DNA of 64,000 bases from a virus. Positions 46,444-54,404 of the stretch are shown here, one piece after another. Below the pieces are notes generated by a model. The model did no database searches, was not told the origin of the DNA, and was given only the letters and a program-made list of their open reading frames with translations. The translations under genes and the position numbers were made by a program. Where the stretch lies: positions 62,001 through 126,000 of the IMG/VR virus record IMGVR_UViG_3300014720_000014. One strand, 5' to 3'. How positions within the stretch are numbered: the stretch's first letter is position 1; each line of letters begins with the position of its first letter.

Positions 46444-47298
46444 ATGGCAGACAACAAATTATTGCAACAGATGCTTGAGCATCTGGTGAACGATGATCAG
46501 CAAAAAGCTGAAGAACTATTCCACGAGTATGTAGTAGCGAAATCTCGTGAAATCTACGAAAGCTTAATCGATTCTGAAATCGCAGAAGAAGCAGAAGAGG
46601 ACGATGAAGACGAAGATGAAGAAATGGATGAAGCTGCTAAATCTGAAAAAGAAGAAGATGAAGAAGATCTAGACGAAGAATTTGAAGATATCGCTATCGA
46701 AGCAGACGACGAAGAAATGGGCGGTATGGGCGGAGACGCAACAGATGACCTAGAAGGTGATTTAGAAATGGGCGGCGAAGAAGGCGAAAAAAGCGAAGAA
46801 GAGCTTTTCATGGATTTAGAGTCTATCGTTGACGAACTACAGGCCAAATTCGACGAGCTTAAGGGCGATGACATGAGCGACATGGGCGATGATGACATGG
46901 GCGGCATGGACGACAAAATGAAAGACGATTTCGATCTAGAAACAGTCCGTGAGTATGTAGAAAAAGTTCCAGCCGGACATGGCGCAGAAAAGAAGGGCGC
47001 AGGCGAAAAAGCTGACAGCACAAAATCCGTTATTGATAACATGAAGAACGATATGGGCGGTACCACTGCAAATATTTTAAGTGGACGCGATGGTGCTTCT
47101 GGTTCTGAAACAGGCGCTTTGAAAGGCAACGGCCTTTTAAAAGGCAAAGCACAAGAAGACAATGCTGGTAATATCAATGTTCCAGGCGGTAAAGCAGGCG
47201 GTGCTTTCTCTACCAAAGAGCCAGGACATGGCGCTGAAAAGAAAGGCGCAGCTGAACAAGCTGATAACAAGCAAAGCCTTTTCCGTGGTCGTAGATAA
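46444..47298 (+). CDS. Acidic prohead core (scaffold-associated) protein
   Basis: 284 residues. Residues 1-40 form a helix (ADNKLLQQMLEHLVNDDQQK). Residues about 40-170 are dominated by Glu/Asp, with Met/Gly patches (GGMGGDATDDLEGDLEMGGE). Two copies of PxGHGAEKKGAxExAD occur in the C-terminal half (nt about 46974-47020 and 47223-47265). Small acidic core proteins such as T4 gp67/gp68 are cleaved by gp21 and lost or retained as peptides; that role is inferred from position before gp21 and from composition. A strong ribosome site AAGGAG precedes the start. Confidence 0.65.
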   Translation: MADNKLLQQMLEHLVNDDQQKAEELFHEYVVAKSREIYESLIDSEIAEEAEEDDEDEDEEMDEAAKSEKEEDEEDLDEEFEDIAIEADDEEMGGMGGDATDDLEGDLEMGGEEGEKSEEELFMDLESIVDELQAKFDELKGDDMSDMGDDDMGGMDDKMKDDFDLETVREYVEKVPAGHGAEKKGAGEKADSTKSVIDNMKNDMGGTTANILSGRDGASGSETGALKGNGLLKGKAQEDNAGNINVPGGKAGGAFSTKEPGHGAEKKGAAEQADNKQSLFRGRR

Positions 47299-47310
47299 TA
47301 GGACGTATAG

Positions 47311-47940
47311 GTGAAAACTACTCTATCAGAACATTTGAGTTTTGATCAGGCTAAGATTGTCTTAGAGCGAGATGAGAGCAGCGACGGCAAAAAGTCGCTG
47401 CACTTAAACGGGATTTGCATTCAGGGCGATATCCGCAATGCAAATCAACGTGTTTATTCTTCTCAAGAAATTGGCAGGGCTGTCAAGACGCTCAATGAAC
47501 AGATCGCTGGTGGATACTCCGTTCTTGGAGAAGTTGATCATCCTCAGGATTTAAAAATCAATCTAGATCGTGTTAGTCATATGATTACCAAGATGTGGAT
47601 GGACGGTCCTAACGGCTACGGAAAACTTAAAGTACTCCCCACTCCAATGGGTCAATTAGTTTCGACTATGTTGGAGTCGGGAGTTAAGTTGGGAGTAAGT
47701 AGTAGAGGCTCAGGCGAAGTAGATGGTAGTGGTAATGTTCAAGGATTTGAAATTATCACAGTTGACGTAGTAGCACAACCTTCCGCTCCGGGAGCATACC
47801 CAACACCAGTTTATGAACACTTGATGAACAACACAGGTGGCTATCAGGCATATAAAATAGCACAAGAAGTTCAAGGCGATCCACAGGCACAGAAATACCT
47901 AGCAGAGAGTCTGAAGAAAATTATTTCTAGACTCAGATAA
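47311..47940 (+). CDS. 21: Prohead maturation protease gp21
   Basis: 209 residues beginning with GTG 12 bases after the core-protein stop. Family features: LHLNGICIQGDIRNANQRVY, GGYSVLGEVDHPQDLKINLD (His77 likely catalytic), VSHMITKMWMDGPNGYGKLK, KLGVSSRGSGEVDG (Ser130 or 131 likely nucleophile) and DVVAQPSAPGAY. Gp21 cuts head proteins after (I/L)-x-E during maturation and also cuts internal proteins. T4 gp21 is similar in length (212). Confidence 0.93.
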   Translation: MKTTLSEHLSFDQAKIVLERDESSDGKKSLHLNGICIQGDIRNANQRVYSSQEIGRAVKTLNEQIAGGYSVLGEVDHPQDLKINLDRVSHMITKMWMDGPNGYGKLKVLPTPMGQLVSTMLESGVKLGVSSRGSGEVDGSGNVQGFEIITVDVVAQPSAPGAYPTPVYEHLMNNTGGYQAYKIAQEVQGDPQAQKYLAESLKKIISRLR

Positions 47941-47953
47941 CAAGGAGAATCAC

Positions 47954-49045
47954 ATGTTAGATATCGTAAAACAGTTGTTTGAAAACAATGTGATTTCCGA
48001 AGAGATCAAATCGGAAATTGAATCCGCTTGGCAAAGCAGAATTCAAGAAAACCGTGATCAAGTCACTGCTGAACTACGTGAAGAATTTGCACAGAAATAC
48101 GAACATGACAAGAGCGCAATGGTAGAAGCTGTTGAAGCTATGTTATCAGATCGTCTACAAGCAGAACTAGGAGAGTTAGCTGAAGATCGTCAAGGTCTTA
48201 TCGAAGCTCGTGCCAAGTACGCAAAGAAAATGAAAGATGATGCAACCGCTATGGAAGCATTTGTCCTAAATAATCTTAAAAAAGAACTAGCAGAACTACA
48301 CGAAGATCGTAAAGCAGTAGCAGATAATGTTGCTAAATTTGAATCTTTCATCGTGGATGCACTAGCGAAAGAAATCGCAGAATTCCACACAGACAAAAAA
48401 GACCTAGCAGAAACTAAGGTTCGCCTAGTTCGCGAGAGCAAGGCTAAGTTTGAAGCTGTAAAGAAAGAATTTATTGAGCGTTCGTCTAAGATCGTACAAG
48501 AAACAGTCTCTAAAGGACTGCGTTCTGAAATGACTCAGCTACGCGAAGACATTGAAGCAGCCCGTAAAAATGACTTTGGTCGCAGAATTTTTGAATCTTT
48601 TGCAAGCGAATACGCTGCAAGTCATCTTAATGAAAAATCTGAAACAGCAAAACTATTGAAAGTAGTTGCTGTAAAAGAATCTGAATTAGAAGAGGCAGCA
48701 AAAATTGTTGCAGAAACACAAAAACTAGTAGAAAGTAAAGAAACAGAATTACGTGTCGCCAAAGATATGAGTGTTCGCAAAGAAGTTATGAGCGAATTGC
48801 TTGGACCATTAACTGGAGATAAGCGTTCTGTAATGAACGAATTACTAGAATCTGTTCAAACTGAAAAGCTACGTACAGCTTTCGACAAATACCTACCAGC
48901 AGTAATGAATGGTGGAACACCGGCGAAGAAAGTACTATCAGAAGGCAAAGAAATTACAGGCGATAAGCAGGCACCTACAATCGGCGGAGAGGAAAAAACC
49001 GCTGAAATTTTTGACATCCGCAGGCTTGCGGGACTAAAAGTTTAA
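47954..49045 (+). CDS. 22: Prohead scaffold protein gp22
   Basis: 363 residues, almost entirely helical and charged (AELREEFAQKYEHDKSAMVE, DIEAARKNDFGRRIFESFAS), as in T4 gp22. The FGRRIFESFASEYAASHLNE segment is the conserved part of the family. The scaffold shapes the prohead and is degraded by gp21, located just upstream. A ribosome site AAGGAG precedes its ATG, and the capsid gene follows after 11 bases. Confidence 0.92.
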   Translation: MLDIVKQLFENNVISEEIKSEIESAWQSRIQENRDQVTAELREEFAQKYEHDKSAMVEAVEAMLSDRLQAELGELAEDRQGLIEARAKYAKKMKDDATAMEAFVLNNLKKELAELHEDRKAVADNVAKFESFIVDALAKEIAEFHTDKKDLAETKVRLVRESKAKFEAVKKEFIERSSKIVQETVSKGLRSEMTQLREDIEAARKNDFGRRIFESFASEYAASHLNEKSETAKLLKVVAVKESELEEAAKIVAETQKLVESKETELRVAKDMSVRKEVMSELLGPLTGDKRSVMNELLESVQTEKLRTAFDKYLPAVMNGGTPAKKVLSEGKEITGDKQAPTIGGEEKTAEIFDIRRLAGLKV

Positions 49046-49056
49046 GGAGAACTATA

Positions 49057-50226
49057 ATGTCACAACTACTCGAGTCACGCTGGTCGGAAACCAAAGAGGC
49101 ACTATTAGAAGGCCTACAAGGTAACAAGCGTCAAGTTATGGCAACAACTCTAGAGAATACTCGCAAGTATTTGGCAGAGTCTGCCACTGCTGGTGCTACA
49201 TCCGCCGGTAATGTTGCAACACTAAATCGTGTGATCCTACCAGTGATCAGACGTGTAATGCCAACCGTTATTGCTAACGAGTTGGTAGGCGTACAGCCAT
49301 TAACTGGACCAGTCGGTCAAATCCATACCCTACGTGTTCGCTATGCAGATACATTTGCTGGCACCGTTGGCGGAGCTACCGTAGCTGGTGAAGAGGCATT
49401 AAGCCCATTCAAGATTGCAGAAGGCTATTCTGGTACAACAGTTGGTAAACCTGCTGCTACAGCGGCACTAGAAGGTGTTGCTGGAAATAGACTAAGCATT
49501 CAAATCTTGAAGCAAACTGTAGAAGCTAAGACCAGAAAGCTATCAGCTCGCTGGACATTTGAAGCTGCTCAGGATGCACAAGCACAACAAGGTATCGATA
49601 TTGAAGCTGAAATCATGGCTGCTTTAGCACAAGAAATCACTGCTGAAATCGATCAAGAAGTTCTACGTAGCCTAGCTACATTGAGCTCGACAGTTTTAAC
49701 ATACGATCAAGCTGCTGTATCTGGTACAGCAACATTTGTTGGTGATGAGCATGCAGCTTTAGCTGTTCAAATCAACCGTGCTGCTAACTTGATTGCTCAG
49801 CGTACACGTCGTGGTGCTGGTAATTGGGCCGTTGTATCCCCAACTACACTAACATTGCTACAAAGCGCAACAACTTCTGCATTCGCAAGAACCACAGAAG
49901 GTACGTTTGAAGCACCTACAAACACCAAGTTTGTTGGTACATTGAACAGCGCAATGAAAGTATATGTTAACACATATGCTGAAAACGACAACGTTTTAGT
50001 TGGATACAAAGGATCCAGCGAAAGCGATGCAGCAGCATTCTACTGCCCATACATTCCATTGATGAGCAGCGGTGTTGTTCTAGATCCATCAACCTTCGAA
50101 CCAGTCGTATCATTCATGACACGTTATGGTTATGTTGAGTTGACAAATACAGCTTCGTCTCTAGGTAATGCAGCTGACTACCTAGCAACTGTTGCTGTAA
50201 CATCTGCAAATCTACGTTTTGCTTAA
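49057..50226 (+). CDS. 23: Major capsid protein gp23
   Basis: 389 residues, shorter than T4 gp23 (521). Features include LNRVILPVIRRVMPTVIANE, LVGVQPLTGPVGQIHTLRVR, KARTRKLSARWTFEAAQDAQ-type E-loop/helix and EIDQEVLRSLATL. LAE at 39-41 followed by SATAGATSAG fits a gp21 cleavage site, releasing about 41 residues. The shortness means the T4 insertion domain is largely missing. An AAGGAG ribosome site precedes the start and a strong terminator follows. Confidence 0.95.
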   Translation: MSQLLESRWSETKEALLEGLQGNKRQVMATTLENTRKYLAESATAGATSAGNVATLNRVILPVIRRVMPTVIANELVGVQPLTGPVGQIHTLRVRYADTFAGTVGGATVAGEEALSPFKIAEGYSGTTVGKPAATAALEGVAGNRLSIQILKQTVEAKTRKLSARWTFEAAQDAQAQQGIDIEAEIMAALAQEITAEIDQEVLRSLATLSSTVLTYDQAAVSGTATFVGDEHAALAVQINRAANLIAQRTRRGAGNWAVVSPTTLTLLQSATTSAFARTTEGTFEAPTNTKFVGTLNSAMKVYVNTYAENDNVLVGYKGSSESDAAAFYCPYIPLMSSGVVLDPSTFEPVVSFMTRYGYVELTNTASSLGNAADYLATVAVTSANLRFA

Positions 50227-50250
50227 TTCGTAAGAATAGTAAACGTTTGC

Positions 50251-50275
50251 AAAAAGCCCCGAAAGGGGCTTTTTG
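50251..50275 (+). terminator. Rho-independent terminator after gp23
   Basis: AAAAAGCCCC-GAAA-GGGGCTTTTT: a perfect G+C-rich stem with a GAAA tetraloop, ending in a T-run. It ends the head operon 25 bases after gp23. It would limit read-through into the fibre genes. Confidence 0.92.
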
Positions 50276-50280
50276 TTTGG

Positions 50281-50288
50281 TGTAAATA
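50281..50288 (+). promoter_or_regulatory. Possible late promoter before the 90-aa gene
   Basis: TGTAAATA lies just after the gp23 terminator, close before the ATG at 50294; the spacing is short, so support is weak. Confidence 0.3.
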
Positions 50289-50293
50289 TCAGC

Positions 50294-50563
50294 ATGCATA
50301 TCGAAAGCGAAAAAGATTTTCCAGAATTACGCAGACAATTTTTTGTTTGGCGAAAAAGATTTCCTATGTTTATTCATGACGTTCATCAAATAGAACACAT
50401 CATAGAAGAACATATTCAAAAATATAGTATAGCACTAGTTCATTATAGACAAAGGCACAGCACATCATATCTAGAAATCGCACAGAAAGAAATAGATGAA
50501 ATAAACAGAGTATTATCTACTGTTGGTAAATTGGAACTTATGGCTCTACTGTCCGAAAGATAA
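50294..50563 (+). CDS. Conserved-looking small helical protein of unknown function (89 aa)
   Basis: Preferred start is the ATG at 50294 (MHIESEKDFPELRRQFFVWR) because an in-frame upstream ATG at 50273 lies inside the terminator. The protein has an amphipathic helix with Arg/Lys and Trp (FFVWRKRFPMFIHDVHQIEH) and a charged C-terminal helix (EIAQKEIDEINRVLSTVGKL). No known motif is seen. It may be a small chaperone or structural factor; I do not recognise it. Confidence 0.6.
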   Translation: MHIESEKDFPELRRQFFVWRKRFPMFIHDVHQIEHIIEEHIQKYSIALVHYRQRHSTSYLEIAQKEIDEINRVLSTVGKLELMALLSER

Positions 50564-50566
50564 ATA
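50559..50566 (+). promoter_or_regulatory. T4-type late promoter of the fibre region
   Basis: GATAAATA overlapping the end of the preceding gene, followed by about 97 bases of leader before the ATG at 50664. Confidence 0.6.
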
Positions 50567-50663
50567 CATTGTCTATATATGGACCGCATATTGCGGACTT
50601 ATGCTGTACCCACAGCGTAGCGGCTAGAACCCGCATTAGACTTCTAATTAAAGGAGAAAACAA
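50567..50663 (+). promoter_or_regulatory. Long structured leader
   Basis: Two small perfect hairpins occur: CCGCA-TAT-TGCGG (50584-50596) and GCTGT-ACCC-ACAGC (50603-50616). The ribosome site AAAGGAG precedes the ATG. The leader is much longer than others in the window (mostly below 40 bases), so it may stabilise the transcript. Confidence 0.45.
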
Positions 50664-51068
50664 ATGGGACGTCCATTAAGAAAAGATGTAAATGGTGTCG
50701 ATGTCATCGGCACACCAGCCAGCAATACCGGAGTAAGAGTAGAAGCATTTTTTGGAGGCGCAGCTTACACTGATGCCACATTTAATCCAGCCACAAATTA
50801 CGCTTATATCTATAAGCAAAGAGGAGCTAAAACCTTTGTTGTGCAAAATCAGGCAGGTGCTAAATCCGAACCTCTCGTATTGCAATCTGTAATACCAGCG
50901 GCCAACGGACAGATGAGGTTAAATGGATTTATTGGAGGCAATGGATCGGCTCCAACACCTTTAGCAAAAATTACCAAGCGTGTAGCAATTGATTTCTCTG
51001 GTAATCGATACACATGGCAGCTAGTTAATGATTCAACTAGCGATTATATCGCCTTAACAGCTCTATAA
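50664..51068 (+). CDS. Small virion structural protein (134 aa)
   Basis: Starts MGRPLRKDVNGVDVIGTPAS, then alternating beta-strands (TNYAYIYKQRGAKTFVVQNQ, YTWQLVNDSTSDYIALTAL). Highly expressed features (late promoter, strong AAAGGAG site, structured leader) suggest an abundant particle protein, perhaps a head decoration or neck component. I do not recognise the family; no membrane span or signal peptide is visible. Confidence 0.6.
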   Translation: MGRPLRKDVNGVDVIGTPASNTGVRVEAFFGGAAYTDATFNPATNYAYIYKQRGAKTFVVQNQAGAKSEPLVLQSVIPAANGQMRLNGFIGGNGSAPTPLAKITKRVAIDFSGNRYTWQLVNDSTSDYIALTAL

Positions 51069-51081
51069 TTAAGGAAAAGTG

Positions 51082-52158
51082 ATGGGACAGTTTCTCCGCG
51101 TCAACGGTGATTATAATATTAAAACAGCAGAAGGTGCTAAAATTACCTTTGATACTGGACCTGCTAGCAGTGGCGGGTCGGTGCGTATCACAGGAAATCT
51201 TGTAGTAGAAGGCGAAACAATTTCTGTTGAAGCAGCAAATTTAAATGTTGTAGATAATATTATTACATTGAACGATGGAGAAACTGGAGCAGGAGTAACA
51301 TTAATTTATTCAGGTATAGAAATTGATAGAGGAACAAGTGCAGCCGTATCGTTTCTTTACAACGAAACAGACGACACTTGGTTATTTGGAAACAATTCTG
51401 CTCCCGGACCTTTTAATTTTGATGAAAGTAATATTAGAGTAAGACGGATTAAGACTAATGCTACCACGGACGATGGAGATCTTACTTTAATCGGTACAGG
51501 TACAGGTGTCGTAAAAGTTATAGGTACAGATACTTATGAAGATCAAGTCACGCACGACGATGATATTCCAAACAAGAAATATGTAGATGATTCTATCTTA
51601 AATAATCCAACTTTCCAGATTGTAGCTCCACAAAGTCAAGATACTAGAGTTACAATTGCTGATAAAGAAATCACTCCAAACGTAGCAGGTCAACAAGGAT
51701 CTTTGGCATTTTTTACTGCTGAAACAGGATTTAGTACCTACGGCGAAAGCGCCGTATCGGTTATTGTAGATAATAGTTTAATTGCTCAATTTTATCCTAA
51801 TAGATTAGAAGTAGGCGATTTAGAATTTGCAGGTGGTATAGATCGAAACGAAATAACCAGCAGAGCAGGTATAACTAACGAAAATATCATCATACGAACC
51901 CAGGGTACTGGTAAATTACAGACTAATTATGCTTTACAATTAGAAAGAATCGGCACCAGCGGTGAAAGTCCTCCCCTAGCCGCACCATTTACACCCGTTA
52001 CTCCTGCCTATGTCAGTGGCAGTACATTGTTGTATGCTGCAAGTCCGGCAATTGGTCAAACTGGTTTATGGTTTGTGAATGACAGTACCGATGCAACAAA
52101 ACGTACTGGAGAATTAATAAGTAAAAATAAAGCATTGGTGTTTGCGATGCTTTTTTAA
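51082..52158 (+). CDS. Fibre-like structural protein (358 aa)
   Basis: I start it at the ATG at 51082 (MGQFLRVNGDYNIKTAEGAK) after the AAGGA site, not the GTG one codon earlier. It has the unit GNLVVEGETISVEAANLNVV, DNIITLNDGETGAGVTL and YSGIEIDRG near residue 40-100, also seen in the leftward fibre at 5009-6823 (GNLTVEGTTTTINTANVTVE). A second part (NPTFQIVAPQSQDTRVTIAD) may be a stalk or tip. It is the first of the rightward fibre proteins. Role inferred from shared modules. Confidence 0.6.
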   Translation: MGQFLRVNGDYNIKTAEGAKITFDTGPASSGGSVRITGNLVVEGETISVEAANLNVVDNIITLNDGETGAGVTLIYSGIEIDRGTSAAVSFLYNETDDTWLFGNNSAPGPFNFDESNIRVRRIKTNATTDDGDLTLIGTGTGVVKVIGTDTYEDQVTHDDDIPNKKYVDDSILNNPTFQIVAPQSQDTRVTIADKEITPNVAGQQGSLAFFTAETGFSTYGESAVSVIVDNSLIAQFYPNRLEVGDLEFAGGIDRNEITSRAGITNENIIIRTQGTGKLQTNYALQLERIGTSGESPPLAAPFTPVTPAYVSGSTLLYAASPAIGQTGLWFVNDSTDATKRTGELISKNKALVFAMLF

Positions 52159-52167
52159 GAGGCAGAT

Positions 52168-52602
52168 ATGATAAGAAATTATGAAAATCCAGAAGGAACA
52201 ATATTTTTAATTGATTCTTCTTCAGTAACAATTCCTGTAAAAGTGTTTACAGGATCTACTAACGGTTCGCCGATAGGAACCTCATTACCGGTAGGACATC
52301 CTGAAGGTCCAGGATCTTCAGTGTCTCGATCGCATGCAATAACAACTATAGCATTTTGTAATACAGCAGCACCAAACAGTTCTGACGAAACTATTAATTC
52401 AGTAAATGTAAATGTGTATCTAGTAAGACGAGGACAATCATATGTTGCTGGAAATTTAATAGTAAGCAATTTAACAGTACCTGCAGGCGAAACTGTATTC
52501 TTTTCTGAAGAAAGAGTTGTATTAGACGGAGGAGACGAAATTTGGGTAGGTACATCTTCATCAGCTAGACTTTCTGTTACTGTGAGCGCATTACCAGTAT
52601 GA
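52168..52602 (+). CDS. Small beta-rich structural protein (144 aa)
   Basis: Starts MIRNYENPEGTIFLIDSSSV. The C-terminal half has a beta-sandwich look: NSVNVNVYLVRRGQSYVAGN, LIVSNLTVPAGETVFFSEER, VLDGGDEIWVGTSSSARLSV. The order of strands with a central P-A-G-E-T and a final S-V-T-V-S resembles the 110-residue protein at 55462-55794, so both may be the same fold. It ends in the start of the next gene (ATGA). Confidence 0.55.
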   Translation: MIRNYENPEGTIFLIDSSSVTIPVKVFTGSTNGSPIGTSLPVGHPEGPGSSVSRSHAITTIAFCNTAAPNSSDETINSVNVNVYLVRRGQSYVAGNLIVSNLTVPAGETVFFSEERVVLDGGDEIWVGTSSSARLSVTVSALPV

Positions 52603-53174
52603 AATTCCTAAAAACAAAAAATATTTCTAAATTTAGCATCAATGATCGTGCTCTAATTTATTATCCTGGAGGAAACGGACCAGGTAATAGAATAGTAATG
52701 AATGCTAAAGGCGGATTAATGCTACCTAAAGGCAGCACTGCTGAAAGGCCGCAACTTACCAGCGTGAGACAGCCTACAGATGCCAACGGTACACTTAGAT
52801 ATAATACATCTTTAAATATCTTAGAAGCGTATGTTGGTGGTTCTTGGGTTACTGTAGCTAGCTCATTAGCAGGCGCAATTACAAAACAAACCTTAGGACC
52901 GGGCGATGGAGTAGAAACGGTGTTTGGACCGTTAAACGCAAGTTATGTTAGTTCTTATTCTGCTAGTGCAGATAATATAATCGTATTAGTGGAAAATGTA
53001 ATGCAGATTTCCACAACTAACTATTCTGTTCAGCAGAGTGTTAGCGGTAGCTTAACAGGTCCCAATGCTCCTTATGCAGACGGTTGGTATGTAAAATTTA
53101 CATCAGCAGTTCCGGCCACAGGCGGAATGGGAAATCCAGTTTACGTAACTATCTATTACGGGTACGCTAATTAA
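52599..53174 (+). CDS. Fibre-like protein with AERP-RYNT module (191 aa)
   Basis: Residues 40-90 hold LPKGSTAERPQL, GTLRYNTSLNILEAYVGGSW, a module also present at the C-terminus of the next two proteins (VIPSGTDAERRVSPE with GETRWNTDQQYLECFDGTIW, and VPPRGTNAERP with GMTRYNTNSKALEIWDGTTW). The rest is beta-rich (FGPLNASYVSSYSASADNII, VYVTIYYGYAN). It starts in the previous stop (ATGA). It probably contributes to fibre or adhesin structure. Confidence 0.6.
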   Translation: MKFLKTKNISKFSINDRALIYYPGGNGPGNRIVMNAKGGLMLPKGSTAERPQLTSVRQPTDANGTLRYNTSLNILEAYVGGSWVTVASSLAGAITKQTLGPGDGVETVFGPLNASYVSSYSASADNIIVLVENVMQISTTNYSVQQSVSGSLTGPNAPYADGWYVKFTSAVPATGGMGNPVYVTIYYGYAN

Positions 53175-53176
53175 TC

Positions 53177-54271
53177 ATGAGTCAAATAGGACGTATAGGC
53201 GGTCAGGTTTTAACAGACAACCTACTACGAGCAGGGGTAGATCTAGCCTTTGAAACAGATCTTTTATATCTAGATGTTACAAATAGACGAATAGGTATCA
53301 AAGATTCTACTCCCTCATACGAACTTGACGTAAATTCAAATATAAAAACCACTGATCTAACAGTTGACACACAGGTCGCAACAGGTAATCTAAGAATAAA
53401 CACAAATACAATCTCAACATTGGTGGGAGGTATTTCAGTTTTTATCGCAGGATCAGAACTATTCCATGATAGATTAACCACTGCAAGTTTAATTTTTGAT
53501 GATAATAAAATTAGTTCTATAAGTAATTCTAATATTATTTTTGACCCTAATGGATCAGGTACAGTAGATATTAAATCTAGCACTGACATAACTGGAGACT
53601 TAGCAGTTTCTGGAAATATAAACATGGCTGGTGATTTAACAGGAATAGCGAATATCATAATTGGTGATCAAACTATAGATACAGTTACTGTAAACACCGA
53701 TTTTACACAAAGTATAATTCCTGGAGATGATCTAACATATGCATTAGGCGCGGACGCAGCAGATTCGAGCCCTAGAAGATGGGCTCAAATTTATGCACCA
53801 GATTGGAACAATATTATAAATGCTGCAGGATGGGCTGGAAGCGGAATAAATCCGTTATCAGTCACCGTCAGCGAACAACTAAAATTAGATGGTGTTATCA
53901 ATAAAATATCTGGCCTTCAATCTAATGAGGATGTGATATTAAATCCCGACACAGGTATAACTTTCATAGAAAGAACTAAATGGGAAAACAATGACATTAC
54001 AAACCTTAATAATACTCCTATAACGTTGGCAAGTACCGGTATAGGTTATACCAGAGTCATAGGTACTGATGCCATGGTTATTCCCTCAGGCACAGATGCA
54101 GAAAGACGAGTATCCCCAGAATTAGGTGAAACTCGTTGGAACACAGATCAACAATATCTAGAATGTTTCGATGGTACCATATGGACAGTATCTATCGGTG
54201 GTGGTGGTGGTACTGTGACCGTTGCTGATATGGACGAATTAAGCAACATCTATACCCTCATGCTAGGTTAA
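53177..54271 (+). CDS. Fibre protein, paralogue A (364 aa)
   Basis: N-terminus MSQIGRIGGQVLTDNLLRAG, VDLAFETDLLYLDVTNRRIG matches the next gene closely. The centre has repeated short strands (GDLAVSGNINMAGDLTGIAN, DQTIDTVTVNTDFTQSIIPG) typical of a trimeric stalk, and the end has the AERP/RWNT module. Its C-terminus (TVADMDELSNIYTLMLG) has the same ending, with TLMLG, as paralogue B's ALTLG. The pair likely arose by duplication. Confidence 0.7.
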   Translation: MSQIGRIGGQVLTDNLLRAGVDLAFETDLLYLDVTNRRIGIKDSTPSYELDVNSNIKTTDLTVDTQVATGNLRINTNTISTLVGGISVFIAGSELFHDRLTTASLIFDDNKISSISNSNIIFDPNGSGTVDIKSSTDITGDLAVSGNINMAGDLTGIANIIIGDQTIDTVTVNTDFTQSIIPGDDLTYALGADAADSSPRRWAQIYAPDWNNIINAAGWAGSGINPLSVTVSEQLKLDGVINKISGLQSNEDVILNPDTGITFIERTKWENNDITNLNNTPITLASTGIGYTRVIGTDAMVIPSGTDAERRVSPELGETRWNTDQQYLECFDGTIWTVSIGGGGGTVTVADMDELSNIYTLMLG

Positions 54272-54283
54272 TTTTCCATTCTG

Positions 54284-54291
54284 TATAAATA
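54284..54291 (+). promoter_or_regulatory. T4 late promoter, exact consensus
   Basis: TATAAATA, followed by a leader of about 113 bases to the ATG at 54405. It gives paralogue B its own strong promoter. Confidence 0.68.
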
Positions 54292-54404
54292 CTACTAATC
54301 GCAATTAATGACCATTTTTGCGAGATCCGACTGTGGTATACCGGCAAAGAGCGTTAGCTGAAAATCAGGTAATCCGTGCAACACGGTGTTAATTTGGAGA
54401 GCTA
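54292..54404 (+). promoter_or_regulatory. Long leader of paralogue B
   Basis: Contains CCGTG-CAA-CACGG (54374-54386) and ends with GGAGAG before the ATG. Length and structure resemble the leader at 50567-50663, but the sequence is not obviously shared. Confidence 0.4.

Noticed and set aside
46554-47270. 238-codon reverse frame opposite the acidic core gene
   Set aside because: A Ser-rich mirror of GAA/GAC/GAT codons; no ribosome site and no independent signal.
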